Positions 25,951-34,069 of a stretch of DNA of 64,000 nucleotides are shown piece after piece. A program made the position numbers and the translations under genes. Source of the DNA: CAJMNU01 sp905214855 (lineage in GTDB: Bacteria > Bacillota > Clostridia > Lachnospirales > Lachnospiraceae); NCBI GenBank assembly GCA_937890595.1, contig CALADM010000016.1, positions 37,600 to 101,599 of the forward strand. Reading direction: 5' to 3'. Below the pieces are notes generated by a model. The model worked only from the letters and a program-made list of their open reading frames with translations. It had not been told where the DNA came from and did no database searches. Within the stretch, counting starts at the first letter, position 1; each line of letters opens with the position of its first letter.

Positions 25951-26009
25951 TTAGTTTTTTTATGAGACACTCTAAAAAACACGAAAAAACTAATAGTTTT
26001 TTAGAGGAG
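25951..26009 (+). promoter_or_regulatory. Alternative hairpins upstream of IS66 tnpA
   Basis: TTAGTTTTTT (25951) can pair with AAAAAACTAA (25983), or instead CTCTAAAAAAC (25969) can pair with GTTTTTTAGAG (25995). The two pairings exclude each other, and the second takes in the start of the tnpA Shine-Dalgarno (AGAGGAGG). This would limit translation from read-through transcripts. Confidence 0.55.
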
Positions 26010-26019
26010 GTCAACTATT

Positions 26020-26409
26020 ATGGATCAATCAACTCATGAAATTAGACGAAGGAATTGGATGAATATCATTAATCAATGCAAAAATCGTCCAGCAAACATA
26101 ACTTCCAAACAATGGCTTGCAGATAACGGAATCAGCGATAAATCTTATTATTACTGGCTTCGCAAAATTCGTTTAGAAGCATATGAACAATTGAATGTTC
26201 CGGCAGTTACGCAATCAGCAGAAATTTCTTTTACTGAAATTCCACTTCCAACCAACGATGCTCATTCTTCAGATTGGAATGGATCTGTTTCAAAACCAGT
26301 AGCTGTAATCAAATGTGGAAACTTATCCATTGGATTATCCAATGATATTTCAGAAGAGCTTCTGCACCGACTTCTTAAGGAGACATCACATGCTGGAAGA
26401 TGTTGCTAA
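26020..26409 (+). CDS. tnpA: IS66 family accessory protein TnpA
   Basis: 129 aa. The first half has the helix-turn-helix-like 'TSKQWLADNGISDKSYYYWLRKIR' region typical of IS66 Orf1 proteins; the rest is less conserved. It is needed together with TnpB for IS66 transposition, by an unclear mechanism. GAGGAGG precedes ATG 26020. Its end overlaps tnpB by 20 bases. Confidence 0.88.
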   Translation: MDQSTHEIRRRNWMNIINQCKNRPANITSKQWLADNGISDKSYYYWLRKIRLEAYEQLNVPAVTQSAEISFTEIPLPTNDAHSSDWNGSVSKPVAVIKCGNLSIGLSNDISEELLHRLLKETSHAGRCC

Positions 26410-26746
26410 GATTCGGCGTGTTATTCTCGCTTGTGGTATGGTTGATCTCCGAAAAGGGATTGATGGTTTGGCTACAATCATTGGAGATCGATATCATCAA
26501 AACCCTTTTGAAAAAGGAACTTTATTTCTCTTTTGCGGGAGACGTTCCGATCGTATAAAAGGATTGCTCTGGATGGGAGACGGATTCTTACTTCTGTATA
26601 AACGGTTTGAAGCCGGTTCATTGTCCTGGTCACGCACCACGCAGGAAGCTGCTGAATTAACCGAAGAACAATTCAACTATCTAATGCTTGGATTAAATCC
26701 TCTGGACCCTAAAATCAAAGAGATTCATCCGAAGCATGCACAATAG
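26390..26746 (+). CDS. tnpB: IS66 family accessory protein TnpB
   Basis: 118 aa, full length for IS66 Orf2. 'CGMVDLRKGIDGLA' and 'LFLFCGRRSDRIKGLLWMGDGFLLLYKRFE' style motifs are the family hallmark. The start is ATG 26390 behind TAAGGAG, inside the end of tnpA, so translation is coupled. Not related to the RNA-guided TnpB of IS605. Confidence 0.95.
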   Translation: MLEDVAKIRRVILACGMVDLRKGIDGLATIIGDRYHQNPFEKGTLFLFCGRRSDRIKGLLWMGDGFLLLYKRFEAGSLSWSRTTQEAAELTEEQFNYLMLGLNPLDPKIKEIHPKHAQ

Positions 26747-27017
26747 CTTTTTGTGCAAAACAGAGATTTTTTAAGCTGTTTTTCCAAAGCTAATTCCTAT
26801 CAGTTGGCGCTATTTTAGGCGACGGCTGAAGGGCATTATTTGCGGAATCACATGTTTTAAAAATATATTTTGAACCTTGAAAACTCTATATTTCTTTGTG
26901 TTTATGGGCATTATACAGCTTTGTATGGATAGGCAAAATGACGAAAACGTACGATTCATAAATTCGCATTGTATTCCTTTTTCTGATAAAATAAGCTTAG
27001 ATAAAAGGAGACGAACA

Positions 27018-28643
27018 ATGGCAAAGAAACACACACTTGAAGAACTTAATAACTGTAGTAAAGAAGAGCTGATCACACTTGTTCTAATGATGCAAGGACA
27101 ATTGGAAGCATTAAATGAGAACATTGAAAAACTCATTGAGCAAGTACGTCTGGCAAACAGCTACAGATTTGGAAAACACACAGAGACACTTGATTCTATT
27201 GACGGTCAGTTATCATTCTTTGATGAAGCTGAGTGTTTTTGTGATCTCCAAGTTTCTGAACCGACTCCTGAAGAAGTTTTACCTGTAAAACAGAGTAAAA
27301 AGAAAAAAGGGAAACGAGAGGTGGATTTAAAAGAATTTCCAGAAGAAATCCTGCCATCTTACAGTGTTTCCATAGAAGAATTGGATGCGTTTTATGGAAA
27401 AGGGAACTGGCGTCGTTTGCCGGATGAAACATTCAAACGTCTTCGACACGAACCGGAATCATGGACGGTAGACGTTCATACAGTAGAAGTTTATGTAGGA
27501 ACAGATGGAGATCACCAAGATGAATTTCTCCGTGGTAAGCGTCCAAAAGAGCTGCTTCGGAACAGTATTGTTACACCATCATTACTGGCATCTATTCTGA
27601 ATGTAAAATATGTGAACTCATCTGCTCTTCATCGAATTGAGCAGGAGTTTGAACGTAACGGCGTTAACATTTCGAGACAAACCATGTCCAATTGGATCAT
27701 GCGATGTTCCGAAAAATACTTTGCTCCATTTGTGGAACGAATGAAGAATGAACTGTTATCTCTTCATGTTACACAGTCGGATGAAACACCAACCCAGGTG
27801 ATCAAAGACAGTGATCATCCAAACAGTAAATGCTATATGTGGGTACATCGTTCGGGTGAGTTTTATGAGAATCGTCCGATTGTTATTTACGAATATCAAA
27901 AGGGGCGAGATCACAAAAGGTCATTGGAGTTTTATAAGGATTACAGTGGAATCCTTGTAACTGACAGCCTACAACAGTACCATTTGATAGAGAAAAAACT
28001 ACCAAATGTTACAAATGCGAATTGTTGGGCGCATGCTCGTAGATCTTTTGCAGATGCAGTAAAGATTACCGATAAAAAAGATCCAAAAACGGTAAAGCAA
28101 TCCGTTGCCTACCAAGCATTACAAAAAATCGGTGAATTCTATACTATCGATACCGAATTAAAAATGCTTTCTTCACAGGAACGTCTTCAAAAGCGGCAAG
28201 AGCTCATCAAGCCACTGGTTGAGGAATTCTTTGCGTGGGTAAAAGAACAGATTGAACAATGTTCCGTTCCGCCGAAGTCTAAGACAGGAGAAGGATTACG
28301 ATTTATTATCAATCAGGAAAAATATCTCAGAGTATTTCTTGAAGATGGAGATGTTCCGATTGATAATTCCGCATCCGAGAGAGCCATACGTACTTTCTGT
28401 TTAGGGAAAAAGAATTGGATGTTTCATAATACCGCTAATGGTGCTACAGCAAGTGCCTTAGTGTATAGCATTTCCGAAACGGCTAAACTGAATAATCTTC
28501 GCCCATACTACTACTTTAAATACATACTCACAGAATTGCCGAATTTCTGTGATGAACAAGGAAATATAGATTCTACAAAACTGGATAATCTGATGCCTTG
28601 GTCAGACAAACTTCCAGAAGAATGTAGAAAACCACGCCGCTAA
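27018..28643 (+). CDS. tnpC: IS66 family transposase TnpC
   Basis: 541 aa. An N-terminal coiled coil with a basic 'SYRFGKHTE' stretch is followed by a zinc-finger-like/HTH region and a DDE catalytic core: Asp in 'VTQSDETPT' (near 254), Asp in 'VTDSLQQYH' (near 314) and Glu in 'SASERAIR' (near 453). The C-terminal IS66_C region is present, so the transposase looks intact. AAAGGAG precedes ATG 27018. The 270-bp gap after tnpB holds no gene that I can support. Confidence 0.95.
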   Translation: MAKKHTLEELNNCSKEELITLVLMMQGQLEALNENIEKLIEQVRLANSYRFGKHTETLDSIDGQLSFFDEAECFCDLQVSEPTPEEVLPVKQSKKKKGKREVDLKEFPEEILPSYSVSIEELDAFYGKGNWRRLPDETFKRLRHEPESWTVDVHTVEVYVGTDGDHQDEFLRGKRPKELLRNSIVTPSLLASILNVKYVNSSALHRIEQEFERNGVNISRQTMSNWIMRCSEKYFAPFVERMKNELLSLHVTQSDETPTQVIKDSDHPNSKCYMWVHRSGEFYENRPIVIYEYQKGRDHKRSLEFYKDYSGILVTDSLQQYHLIEKKLPNVTNANCWAHARRSFADAVKITDKKDPKTVKQSVAYQALQKIGEFYTIDTELKMLSSQERLQKRQELIKPLVEEFFAWVKEQIEQCSVPPKSKTGEGLRFIINQEKYLRVFLEDGDVPIDNSASERAIRTFCLGKKNWMFHNTANGATASALVYSISETAKLNNLRPYYYFKYILTELPNFCDEQGNIDSTKLDNLMPWSDKLPEECRKPRR

Positions 28644-28665
28644 AAAAGTGACGTTTATTTTGGCG

Positions 28666-30288
28666 TCAGGCGTATGATTTGACGTTTACGTTCAATGCCT
28701 TCTCAATCCAATATAAGAAATAGTACTTGATAAGTTTATGTTGTTTATATGGGAATAAAACTGCAATCTCGGAATAGCTGAGTTTGTATTTCTGCGCAAT
28801 CTCCTTTATTGCATCAACAGTTTTCTGAGTAATGTCCATTCGACTCAAACCGGTTTTAACATTAAGAGCCAATGTCTTATTCTCACCAACTTCAAAAGAA
28901 TCATATTCAAATTCTTTGAAGTTTATCATATTCAACATTTTCATTCGCTCATTCATATGCTGAAGCATATGACATAAGTACAAACCAATCTGCTTACTAT
29001 TTCTGTAATTCTTACGAATGTATTTAACCCGTCCCGTAAAATCCAAAGTAACGCCAGCAATCTTCTTCCAAGGGATATCTCCTCGTCTACTCTTCTTTCT
29101 AATAGTCTGATTCAGATCACCAACCATAAGAAATGTATTGTCCTCAGAATCTTCTAAGAGCAAATAGCATAGTTCCAGATACTGTGGATCAAAAATCTGC
29201 ACCTCATCAATAAAAATTGCTTTGAATCTCAATTTCAATCTTCCAGTTTTTACAAGATTGATGCAGTTTTGAATCTCCTCTGGAGTAGCAATATTATCTG
29301 CACAGCTTGCATTTAAGCATTCCTCATAAATCTTTTTCACCAGTTTATGGAATGTCATAATATGCAAATTGGAATCATCTCCAAAATTGGCACAGCTTCT
29401 TTTAAAACAATATGCATCTGCAAGATTGCTGTTATAACAGGTAAGCAAGATATTAGACTCTTTATACATGCTGGCATATTTAAATGCTTTAGAAAGAATA
29501 AGAACACTTTTTCCAGCTCCTGGATTTGCAAGAATTACTCTATGCCCACGTCCCATGTCATTTACTTGACCAACCTGATAGTCATCCAGGAAAAAAGTTT
29601 TGTACTCCAATTCATCTCCAGTAATTCTCATATCTTCTTCTGTATGAATTTTGTTAACTACTGGAACTTTTACATCTTCAATTTCATTCATCACAACAGT
29701 ATATTCTGGAGCCAATCGTTCGAAGATTGCTTTCTGTTCGATCTCTGTCATCTGCTTGAAATTTGGATCATATTTTTTTCTGATATTGGAAAATATTTTT
29801 AGATCTGTCACATGCTTCTCTTTTCCCTCTGAATCCATTGGGTGAAAAAATTTGTACGAAGCATATGCAGCTAAACGTTTTCTCTGAGCTTCTGTAATTT
29901 CTCTTCCGTCGGTTGTCTCTTCCAAGAAAAGAATAATATGCTTGTATGGAAACTTAAGGACTTTATAATCGCTGGTTCTAACAATAAGCATCTTAGATTC
30001 CAAGAGTCTCTCATAGATTTTATCTTCGATCGTATTCACATACATAATATATGTATCAATCATTGATCCATCTACTTTTCCCTGATATGTTGAAAAAGTG
30101 ATCAGCCCCTCACTCGGCGAAATGTACAATCCCATTTTAACCTTGTTTGATCTCATTTTTAACGGATCAATATCTACAGCGAAATGACCATCCTTTAAAT
30201 TTCTGGATGCATTTCGCAACAATACCTTTTCACCTTGTGAAATATGCTCTTTTTTTGAATAATCTCTTGGCCATAAACGAATCGGCAT
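28666..30288 (-). pseudogene. SF1 (UvrD/Rep-like) helicase, 3' end removed by IS66
   Basis: 540 codons remain. The N-terminal ~230 residues are an unassigned region; then come helicase motif I 'ANPGAGKS' (about 252-259), motif Ia, motif II D-E-V-Q (about 362) and motif III 'GDLNQTI' (about 389). Motifs V and VI of the second RecA domain are missing. The last residues, N-V-N-V-K-S-Y-A, are read from the IS66 terminal repeat, and the stop lies inside the element. The rest of the gene is not found on the other side of the IS, so flanking DNA was lost. GGAGGGAATAG precedes ATG 30288. The truncated protein could bind ATP but should not be a working helicase. Its original role (repair or defence) is not known. 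Confidence 0.85.
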
Positions 30289-30523
30289 GTCCTATTCCCT
30301 CCACATGCTCAATAAAACTTACATAATAATCTATTATAACATATAATATACGTTTTAGCTTAATAATCTGTGCGATTTTGACAAAAAACAATCTCAGTGT
30401 TTAATCCCTTTTGGTAGCAAATCAAAAAATAAAATCTAGTGACATACATTCATTTTAGGCGGCAGATTTTATCAAATTTCACTTCGATGGGTGGCAATTT
30501 GCCATCATAAAATGCTCCGAAAA

Positions 30524-30550
30524 TAAAAAAACAGCGGTAATTATCGCTGC
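30524..30550 (-). terminator. Terminator of tRNA-Arg
   Basis: On the minus strand CAGCG-N8-CGCTG is followed by seven T residues, ten bases after the tRNA 3' end. Confidence 0.85.
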
Positions 30551-30559
30551 TCTAACAGA

Positions 30560-30631
30560 CGTTCCCGGCGGGAATCGAACCCACAACTAGCGCTTAGGAG
30601 GCGCTTGTTATATCCATTTAACTACGAGAAC
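30560..30631 (-). tRNA. tRNA-Arg (anticodon CCU)
   Basis: The acceptor stem GTTCTCG/CGGGAAC, D-stem GTTA/TAAC, anticodon stem AGCGC/GCGCT around loop CTCCTAA, and T-arm with GGTTCGATTCC all pair. The anticodon is CCU, reading AGG arginine codons. CCA is not encoded. tRNA-Arg(CCU) is a common integration site, and the helicase/IS region lies at its 3' side. Confidence 0.92.
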
Positions 30632-30782
30632 AAATGCCGTATTTATGGGATTTGTTACCCCATTTGGCTTCGGCTTGCCATATATGAATCATATCACTTT
30701 CGCAATCTAATCCCACTTTTCTTATCTGGACTTTACATTCCATACTCCCACTCTCAGACCCTAAGTTATCACTTTTCATTTT

Positions 30783-30846
30783 TCTTAGGATTTAACCTCG
30801 ATTACCTTTTAGGAGATCTATGCTCTATCCAACTAAGCCATATGGA
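30783..30846 (-). pseudogene. Degenerate tRNA-like sequence
   Basis: On the minus strand a good D-arm (GCTTAGTTGGATAGAGC) is followed by a CTCCTAA loop identical to the tRNA-Arg(CCU) loop and a broken T-arm (GAGGTTAAATCC). The anticodon and acceptor stems do not pair. Probably a decayed tRNA-Arg. Confidence 0.4.
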
Positions 30847-30992
30847 TATATCTGATCATATCCGATTTATGATTATAGTCCAATCTAAATTGAACTGCAA
30901 TCTCTTGTTAAATCATATCATTGGAATTCTTGTAATACAACTGAACTTCCTACAATATACCCTATATATACTACTCTATATACTAAAAAAAA

Positions 30993-31874
30993 TCAAGCCT
31001 TAAATTGAACTGTTCCCTGCATCCAGATTTTTCCTTTAAATCTGCGCCCCACCTGCGGCTCACCTAAAAGATCGATCTGATTGATTCCTACTTTAAATGT
31101 AATATCACTTGCTTCTACTGTCAAAATATACATTTTCTCCTGAGTCACCATATTCACCTCTTCTTCAACATGAAGGATATCTCCCATCACAGAATACTGG
31201 TCACACTCAACTCCACATGGCATAAAGTACGAATCCACAATTGAATAAAGATCTTCTTTCATCACACGCCTGCTTACTCTGGAATATAGATCAATATCTT
31301 CCAAAGTCAATTTTTCCATTGCATCTTCATCGCCATTTTTAGCCGCTTCAATTTGGTTATTACGTTCCTTTGTGCTAACCTTCGCCATCTCAATCTGTTT
31401 TTGTGTCTTTTTTACTGGAAACAAAATCTTGCCTGAAACAGCAAGACCACTAAGACATGCCGCCTTAACCTCAGGAATGGTTCTCTTTGCTTTCCAAAGT
31501 TCCAAATATTCCATATCATTTGTCAAAAAGAAGATCAAGGAAAGCCCAACACGATATTCATCCAATAATCCTGCATGTGTCTCTTTCTCTGTATGTCTTT
31601 GAATGGAACAATATGCCTCTGATGTCACTACATCACTCATCAAATATGGATAATAATATTCCAAACGAAATGTTCCCTCTTCATCTTCCTCACCAAACAT
31701 AGAAATACCCATATGTTCTGATACTGGCGCTTTAATTTCACACAAATTACTCTCAGAATCTAATGCAATCTTTTTGCTGATCGGAAATCTCTCTGCTAAT
31801 CTCGTCAATAAAGACTCAATATCCCTCTTTCTGATATATTGGCTAAATCCAGCCGATCTCAAAAATTTATGCAT
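30993..31874 (-). CDS. DUF3881 family protein
   Basis: 293 aa, starting 'MHKFLRSAGFSQYIRKRDIESLL', which is the pattern of DUF3881, a family I know mainly from Lachnospiraceae. There is no signal peptide or membrane segment, so it is cytosolic. The N-terminal half is mixed alpha/beta with an acidic E-E-D-E-E-G stretch; the middle is a charged helix; the C-terminal ~80 residues are beta-rich. Function unknown. It lies on the same strand as gdhA but is separated from it by a terminator and a 440-bp gap. Confidence 0.8.
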   Translation of the reverse strand: MHKFLRSAGFSQYIRKRDIESLLTRLAERFPISKKIALDSESNLCEIKAPVSEHMGISMFGEEDEEGTFRLEYYYPYLMSDVVTSEAYCSIQRHTEKETHAGLLDEYRVGLSLIFFLTNDMEYLELWKAKRTIPEVKAACLSGLAVSGKILFPVKKTQKQIEMAKVSTKERNNQIEAAKNGDEDAMEKLTLEDIDLYSRVSRRVMKEDLYSIVDSYFMPCGVECDQYSVMGDILHVEEEVNMVTQEKMYILTVEASDITFKVGINQIDLLGEPQVGRRFKGKIWMQGTVQFKA

Positions 31875-32314
31875 TGCTTCACCTCTTTCTCTTGACTACT
31901 ATGACAAAAATCCATTCTCTCTGAATGATACATACTATCCATTCATTTTCTGATCAGATCTCACACTATCGATATTTAACTAGCTTTTTCTATTACAAAA
32001 AGGGCTAGACCATTTTGGATCAATGCCCTTTTAAAGCAAACTTTATTATATACTATTCACCTTAATATTTCCAGTGCTTTATCTTTAAATTTATTACAGC
32101 AATTTATTATGTAAATTCCCCTATTATAATAGCTTGATTTTCAAAAAACAAGACAGACAATCTTTTGTGACTGTCTGTCTTCATAGCTTTTACTCCCTTA
32201 CTCCCTAACAACTATCACTTATCATTAGATGTTAAAAATCATACGCAAGATGATATGTAAGATGGGATATGTTTTCTCATTTTAATATATATGATATACT
32301 GTTATACTTTCTTA
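31875..32314. other. Intergenic region, DUF3881 to gdhA
   Basis: This 440-bp AT-rich gap holds two stem-loops and no convincing gene. AAAAGGGC (31997-32004) pairs with GCCCTTTT (32024-32031), and AAGACAGACA/TGTCTGTCTT (32150-32181) is the gdhA terminator listed separately. Confidence 0.7.
32141..32181 (-). terminator. gdhA terminator
   Basis: AAGACAGACA and TGTCTGTCTT form a perfect 10-bp stem; on the minus strand it is followed by GTTTTTTG. Confidence 0.88.
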
Positions 32315-33649
32315 TTATACAACACCCTGAGCCGTCATAGCTTCAACTACCTTCTCAAAGCCTGCAATATTAGCACCAGCTACATAGTTGCCCTCTACAC
32401 CATAACGTTTTGCAGCATCGGCTACCTTAGCATAAATATCAACCATAATACCATGCAGTTTTGCATCTACCTCATCGAAACTCCAAGAAAGTCTCTCACT
32501 GTTCTGTGTCATCTCCAGTGCGGAAGTTGCTACACCACCTGCATTTGCTGCTTTACCAGGCATAAACAACATACCACTCTCAAGATAAAAATCTGTTGCC
32601 TCTCTTGTAGATGGCATATTTGCTCCCTCTGCAACCAACATACAGCCGTTTGCTTTCAATGTCTTTGCATCTTCCAGATCCAGCTCATTCTGTGTCGCAC
32701 ATGGGAGAGCAATATCACAAGGAATGGTCCAGATTCCTTTTCCTGCTGTATAAACAGCTGTCGGAACAGCATCCACATACTCACTGATTCTTCCACGGCG
32801 TACTTCTTTGATCTCTTTTACAACATCCAGCTTAATGCCATCCTTGTCATAAATATAACCATTAGAGTCGCACATAGCAACAACTTTTGCACCAAGCTGC
32901 TGTGCCTTTTCTGTTGCGTAGATTGCCACATTTCCAGAACCAGATATCAGAACTGTTTTTCCTTCCAGACTCATATTGTGATCTCTGAGCAGTTCATCCA
33001 CAATATAAACCAGACCATAACCAGTTGCCTCTTTACGTGCCAGAGAGCCACCATAAGTAAGTCCCTTACCTGTTAAAACACCTTCATACAATCCTGTCAG
33101 TCTCTTATACTGTCCATACATGTAACCAATCTCTCTTGCTCCAACACCAATATCGCCAGCTGGTACATCCTGATCTGCTCCAATATACTTATACAATTCT
33201 GTCATAAAGCTCTGGCAGAATGCCATTACCTCACGGTCAGATTTTCCTTTCGGATCAAAGTTAGAACCACCTTTTCCTCCACCGATCGGGAGACCTGTCA
33301 GGGAATTCTTAAATACCTGTTCAAATCCAAGGAATTTCAAAATACCCTGATTTACAGATGGATGGAAACGCAATCCGCCCTTGTAAGGTCCAATTGCACT
33401 ATTGAACTGTACACGGAAACCTTTATTCACCTGAACCTGCCCCTGGTCATCCACCCACGGAACACGGAAACAGATCACTCTCTCCGGTTCTACCAAACGC
33501 TCAAGTAATGCCATCTTACGATACTTCTCTTCATTTGCATCAATAACCAGTCTCAAAGAATCTAAGACCTCTTTTACAGCCTGATGAAACTCCTTTTCAC
33601 TTGGATTCTGTGCAACTACTTTCTCATAGACTTCATCAACATAAGACAT
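32315..33649 (-). CDS. gdhA: NADP-type glutamate dehydrogenase
   Basis: 444 aa, the standard length of the hexameric GDH of bacteria. 'GGGKGGSNFDPKGKSD' contains the catalytic glycine-lysine loop, 'PAGDIGVGAREIGYMYGQYK' the catalytic Asp, and 'GSGNVAIYATEKAQQLG' the dinucleotide fold. It converts 2-oxoglutarate and ammonium to glutamate. ATG 33649 is chosen because AAGGAGG lies just upstream; an in-frame extension to 33685 has none. It has its own consensus promoter and a terminator-like hairpin in its leader. The citrate synthase gene upstream can supply 2-oxoglutarate precursors. Confidence 0.95.
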   Translation of the reverse strand: MSYVDEVYEKVVAQNPSEKEFHQAVKEVLDSLRLVIDANEEKYRKMALLERLVEPERVICFRVPWVDDQGQVQVNKGFRVQFNSAIGPYKGGLRFHPSVNQGILKFLGFEQVFKNSLTGLPIGGGKGGSNFDPKGKSDREVMAFCQSFMTELYKYIGADQDVPAGDIGVGAREIGYMYGQYKRLTGLYEGVLTGKGLTYGGSLARKEATGYGLVYIVDELLRDHNMSLEGKTVLISGSGNVAIYATEKAQQLGAKVVAMCDSNGYIYDKDGIKLDVVKEIKEVRRGRISEYVDAVPTAVYTAGKGIWTIPCDIALPCATQNELDLEDAKTLKANGCMLVAEGANMPSTREATDFYLESGMLFMPGKAANAGGVATSALEMTQNSERLSWSFDEVDAKLHGIMVDIYAKVADAAKRYGVEGNYVAGANIAGFEKVVEAMTAQGVV

Positions 33650-33731
33650 ATCCTTTTCCTCCTTACAAGTTAAAACCTTTTCCAAATAATGACTTTCTAA
33701 TCTTTTCTAACTTCTGCTTTATTTCATTTTT

Positions 33732-33780
33732 GGCAAAAATGCAAAAAGAGACCCAGTTCTTTGAACTTGGCCCCTTTGCC
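33732..33780 (-). promoter_or_regulatory. Terminator-like hairpin in the gdhA 5' leader
   Basis: On the minus strand the transcript would begin near 33792 and at once form a long imperfect hairpin, GGCAAAGGGG...CCAAGTTC paired with GAACTGGG...TTTTTGC, followed by a T-rich stretch. It lies 83 nt before the start codon. Confidence 0.65.
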
Positions 33781-33798
33781 TTTTTTTATATAGCTGAG

Positions 33799-33827
33799 AT
33801 TATAACAACACTTTTTTACAAAGTCAA
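33799..33827 (-). promoter_or_regulatory. gdhA promoter
   Basis: TTGACT and TATAAT on the minus strand, 17-bp spacer. Confidence 0.88.
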
Positions 33828-34003
33828 CCCCTAAACCACATTTTAACTTTTTTTCAATATATCAAAATATCATACTACATAGAACTTTTAGCTATAGCAA
33901 ACACCCTTACTCACTCATTCTCTCTATCACTCACGTTGTCACAACACTCCCAGCATTTTGCTATATTTTTTATCCACTCACTATGTTCCACCTTAGAAAA
34001 TAA

Positions 34004-34019
34004 TGTTTCACGTGAAACA
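34004..34019. promoter_or_regulatory. parS: parS site 1
   Basis: TGTTTCACGTGAAACA, an exact 16-bp parS palindrome, is bound by ParB. It sits in the gap between gdhA and the citrate synthase gene, about 6 kb from parB and about 17 kb from oriC. Confidence 0.95.
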
Positions 34020-34069
34020 TTGTTTTCATTTATTATTCTGATCTCTATTTTTTGAATATCATTGTAAGA

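Larger units (their letters stand above)
25922..28689 (+). mobile_element. IS66-family insertion sequence
   Basis: About 2.77 kb, bounded by inverted repeats whose core is GTAAACGTCAAA (25922-25933) and TTTGACGTTTAC (28678-28689); the similarity continues inward to a shared CGCC. It carries the three IS66 genes in normal order. The 8-bp flanks (CTTAGAAT and GTTCAATG) do not match, so no target-site duplication remains, which suggests a rearrangement or deletion at one end. Confidence 0.9.

Noticed and set aside
26747..27017. Gene in the tnpB-tnpC gap
   Set aside because: Only shadow ORFs without ribosome-binding sites.
25922..28689. RNA-guided TnpB system
   Set aside because: The tnpB here is the IS66 accessory protein, not the IS605 nuclease; no omega RNA.
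30289..30523. Small genes between the helicase and tRNA-Arg
   Set aside because: No ORF with a start signal; the TGGCAA/TTGCCA dyad near 30492 is too short to call.
32291..33076. 261-codon plus-strand ORF opposite gdhA
   Set aside because: Rich in Cys, Thr and Ile as expected from antisense of gdhA; no family resemblance.
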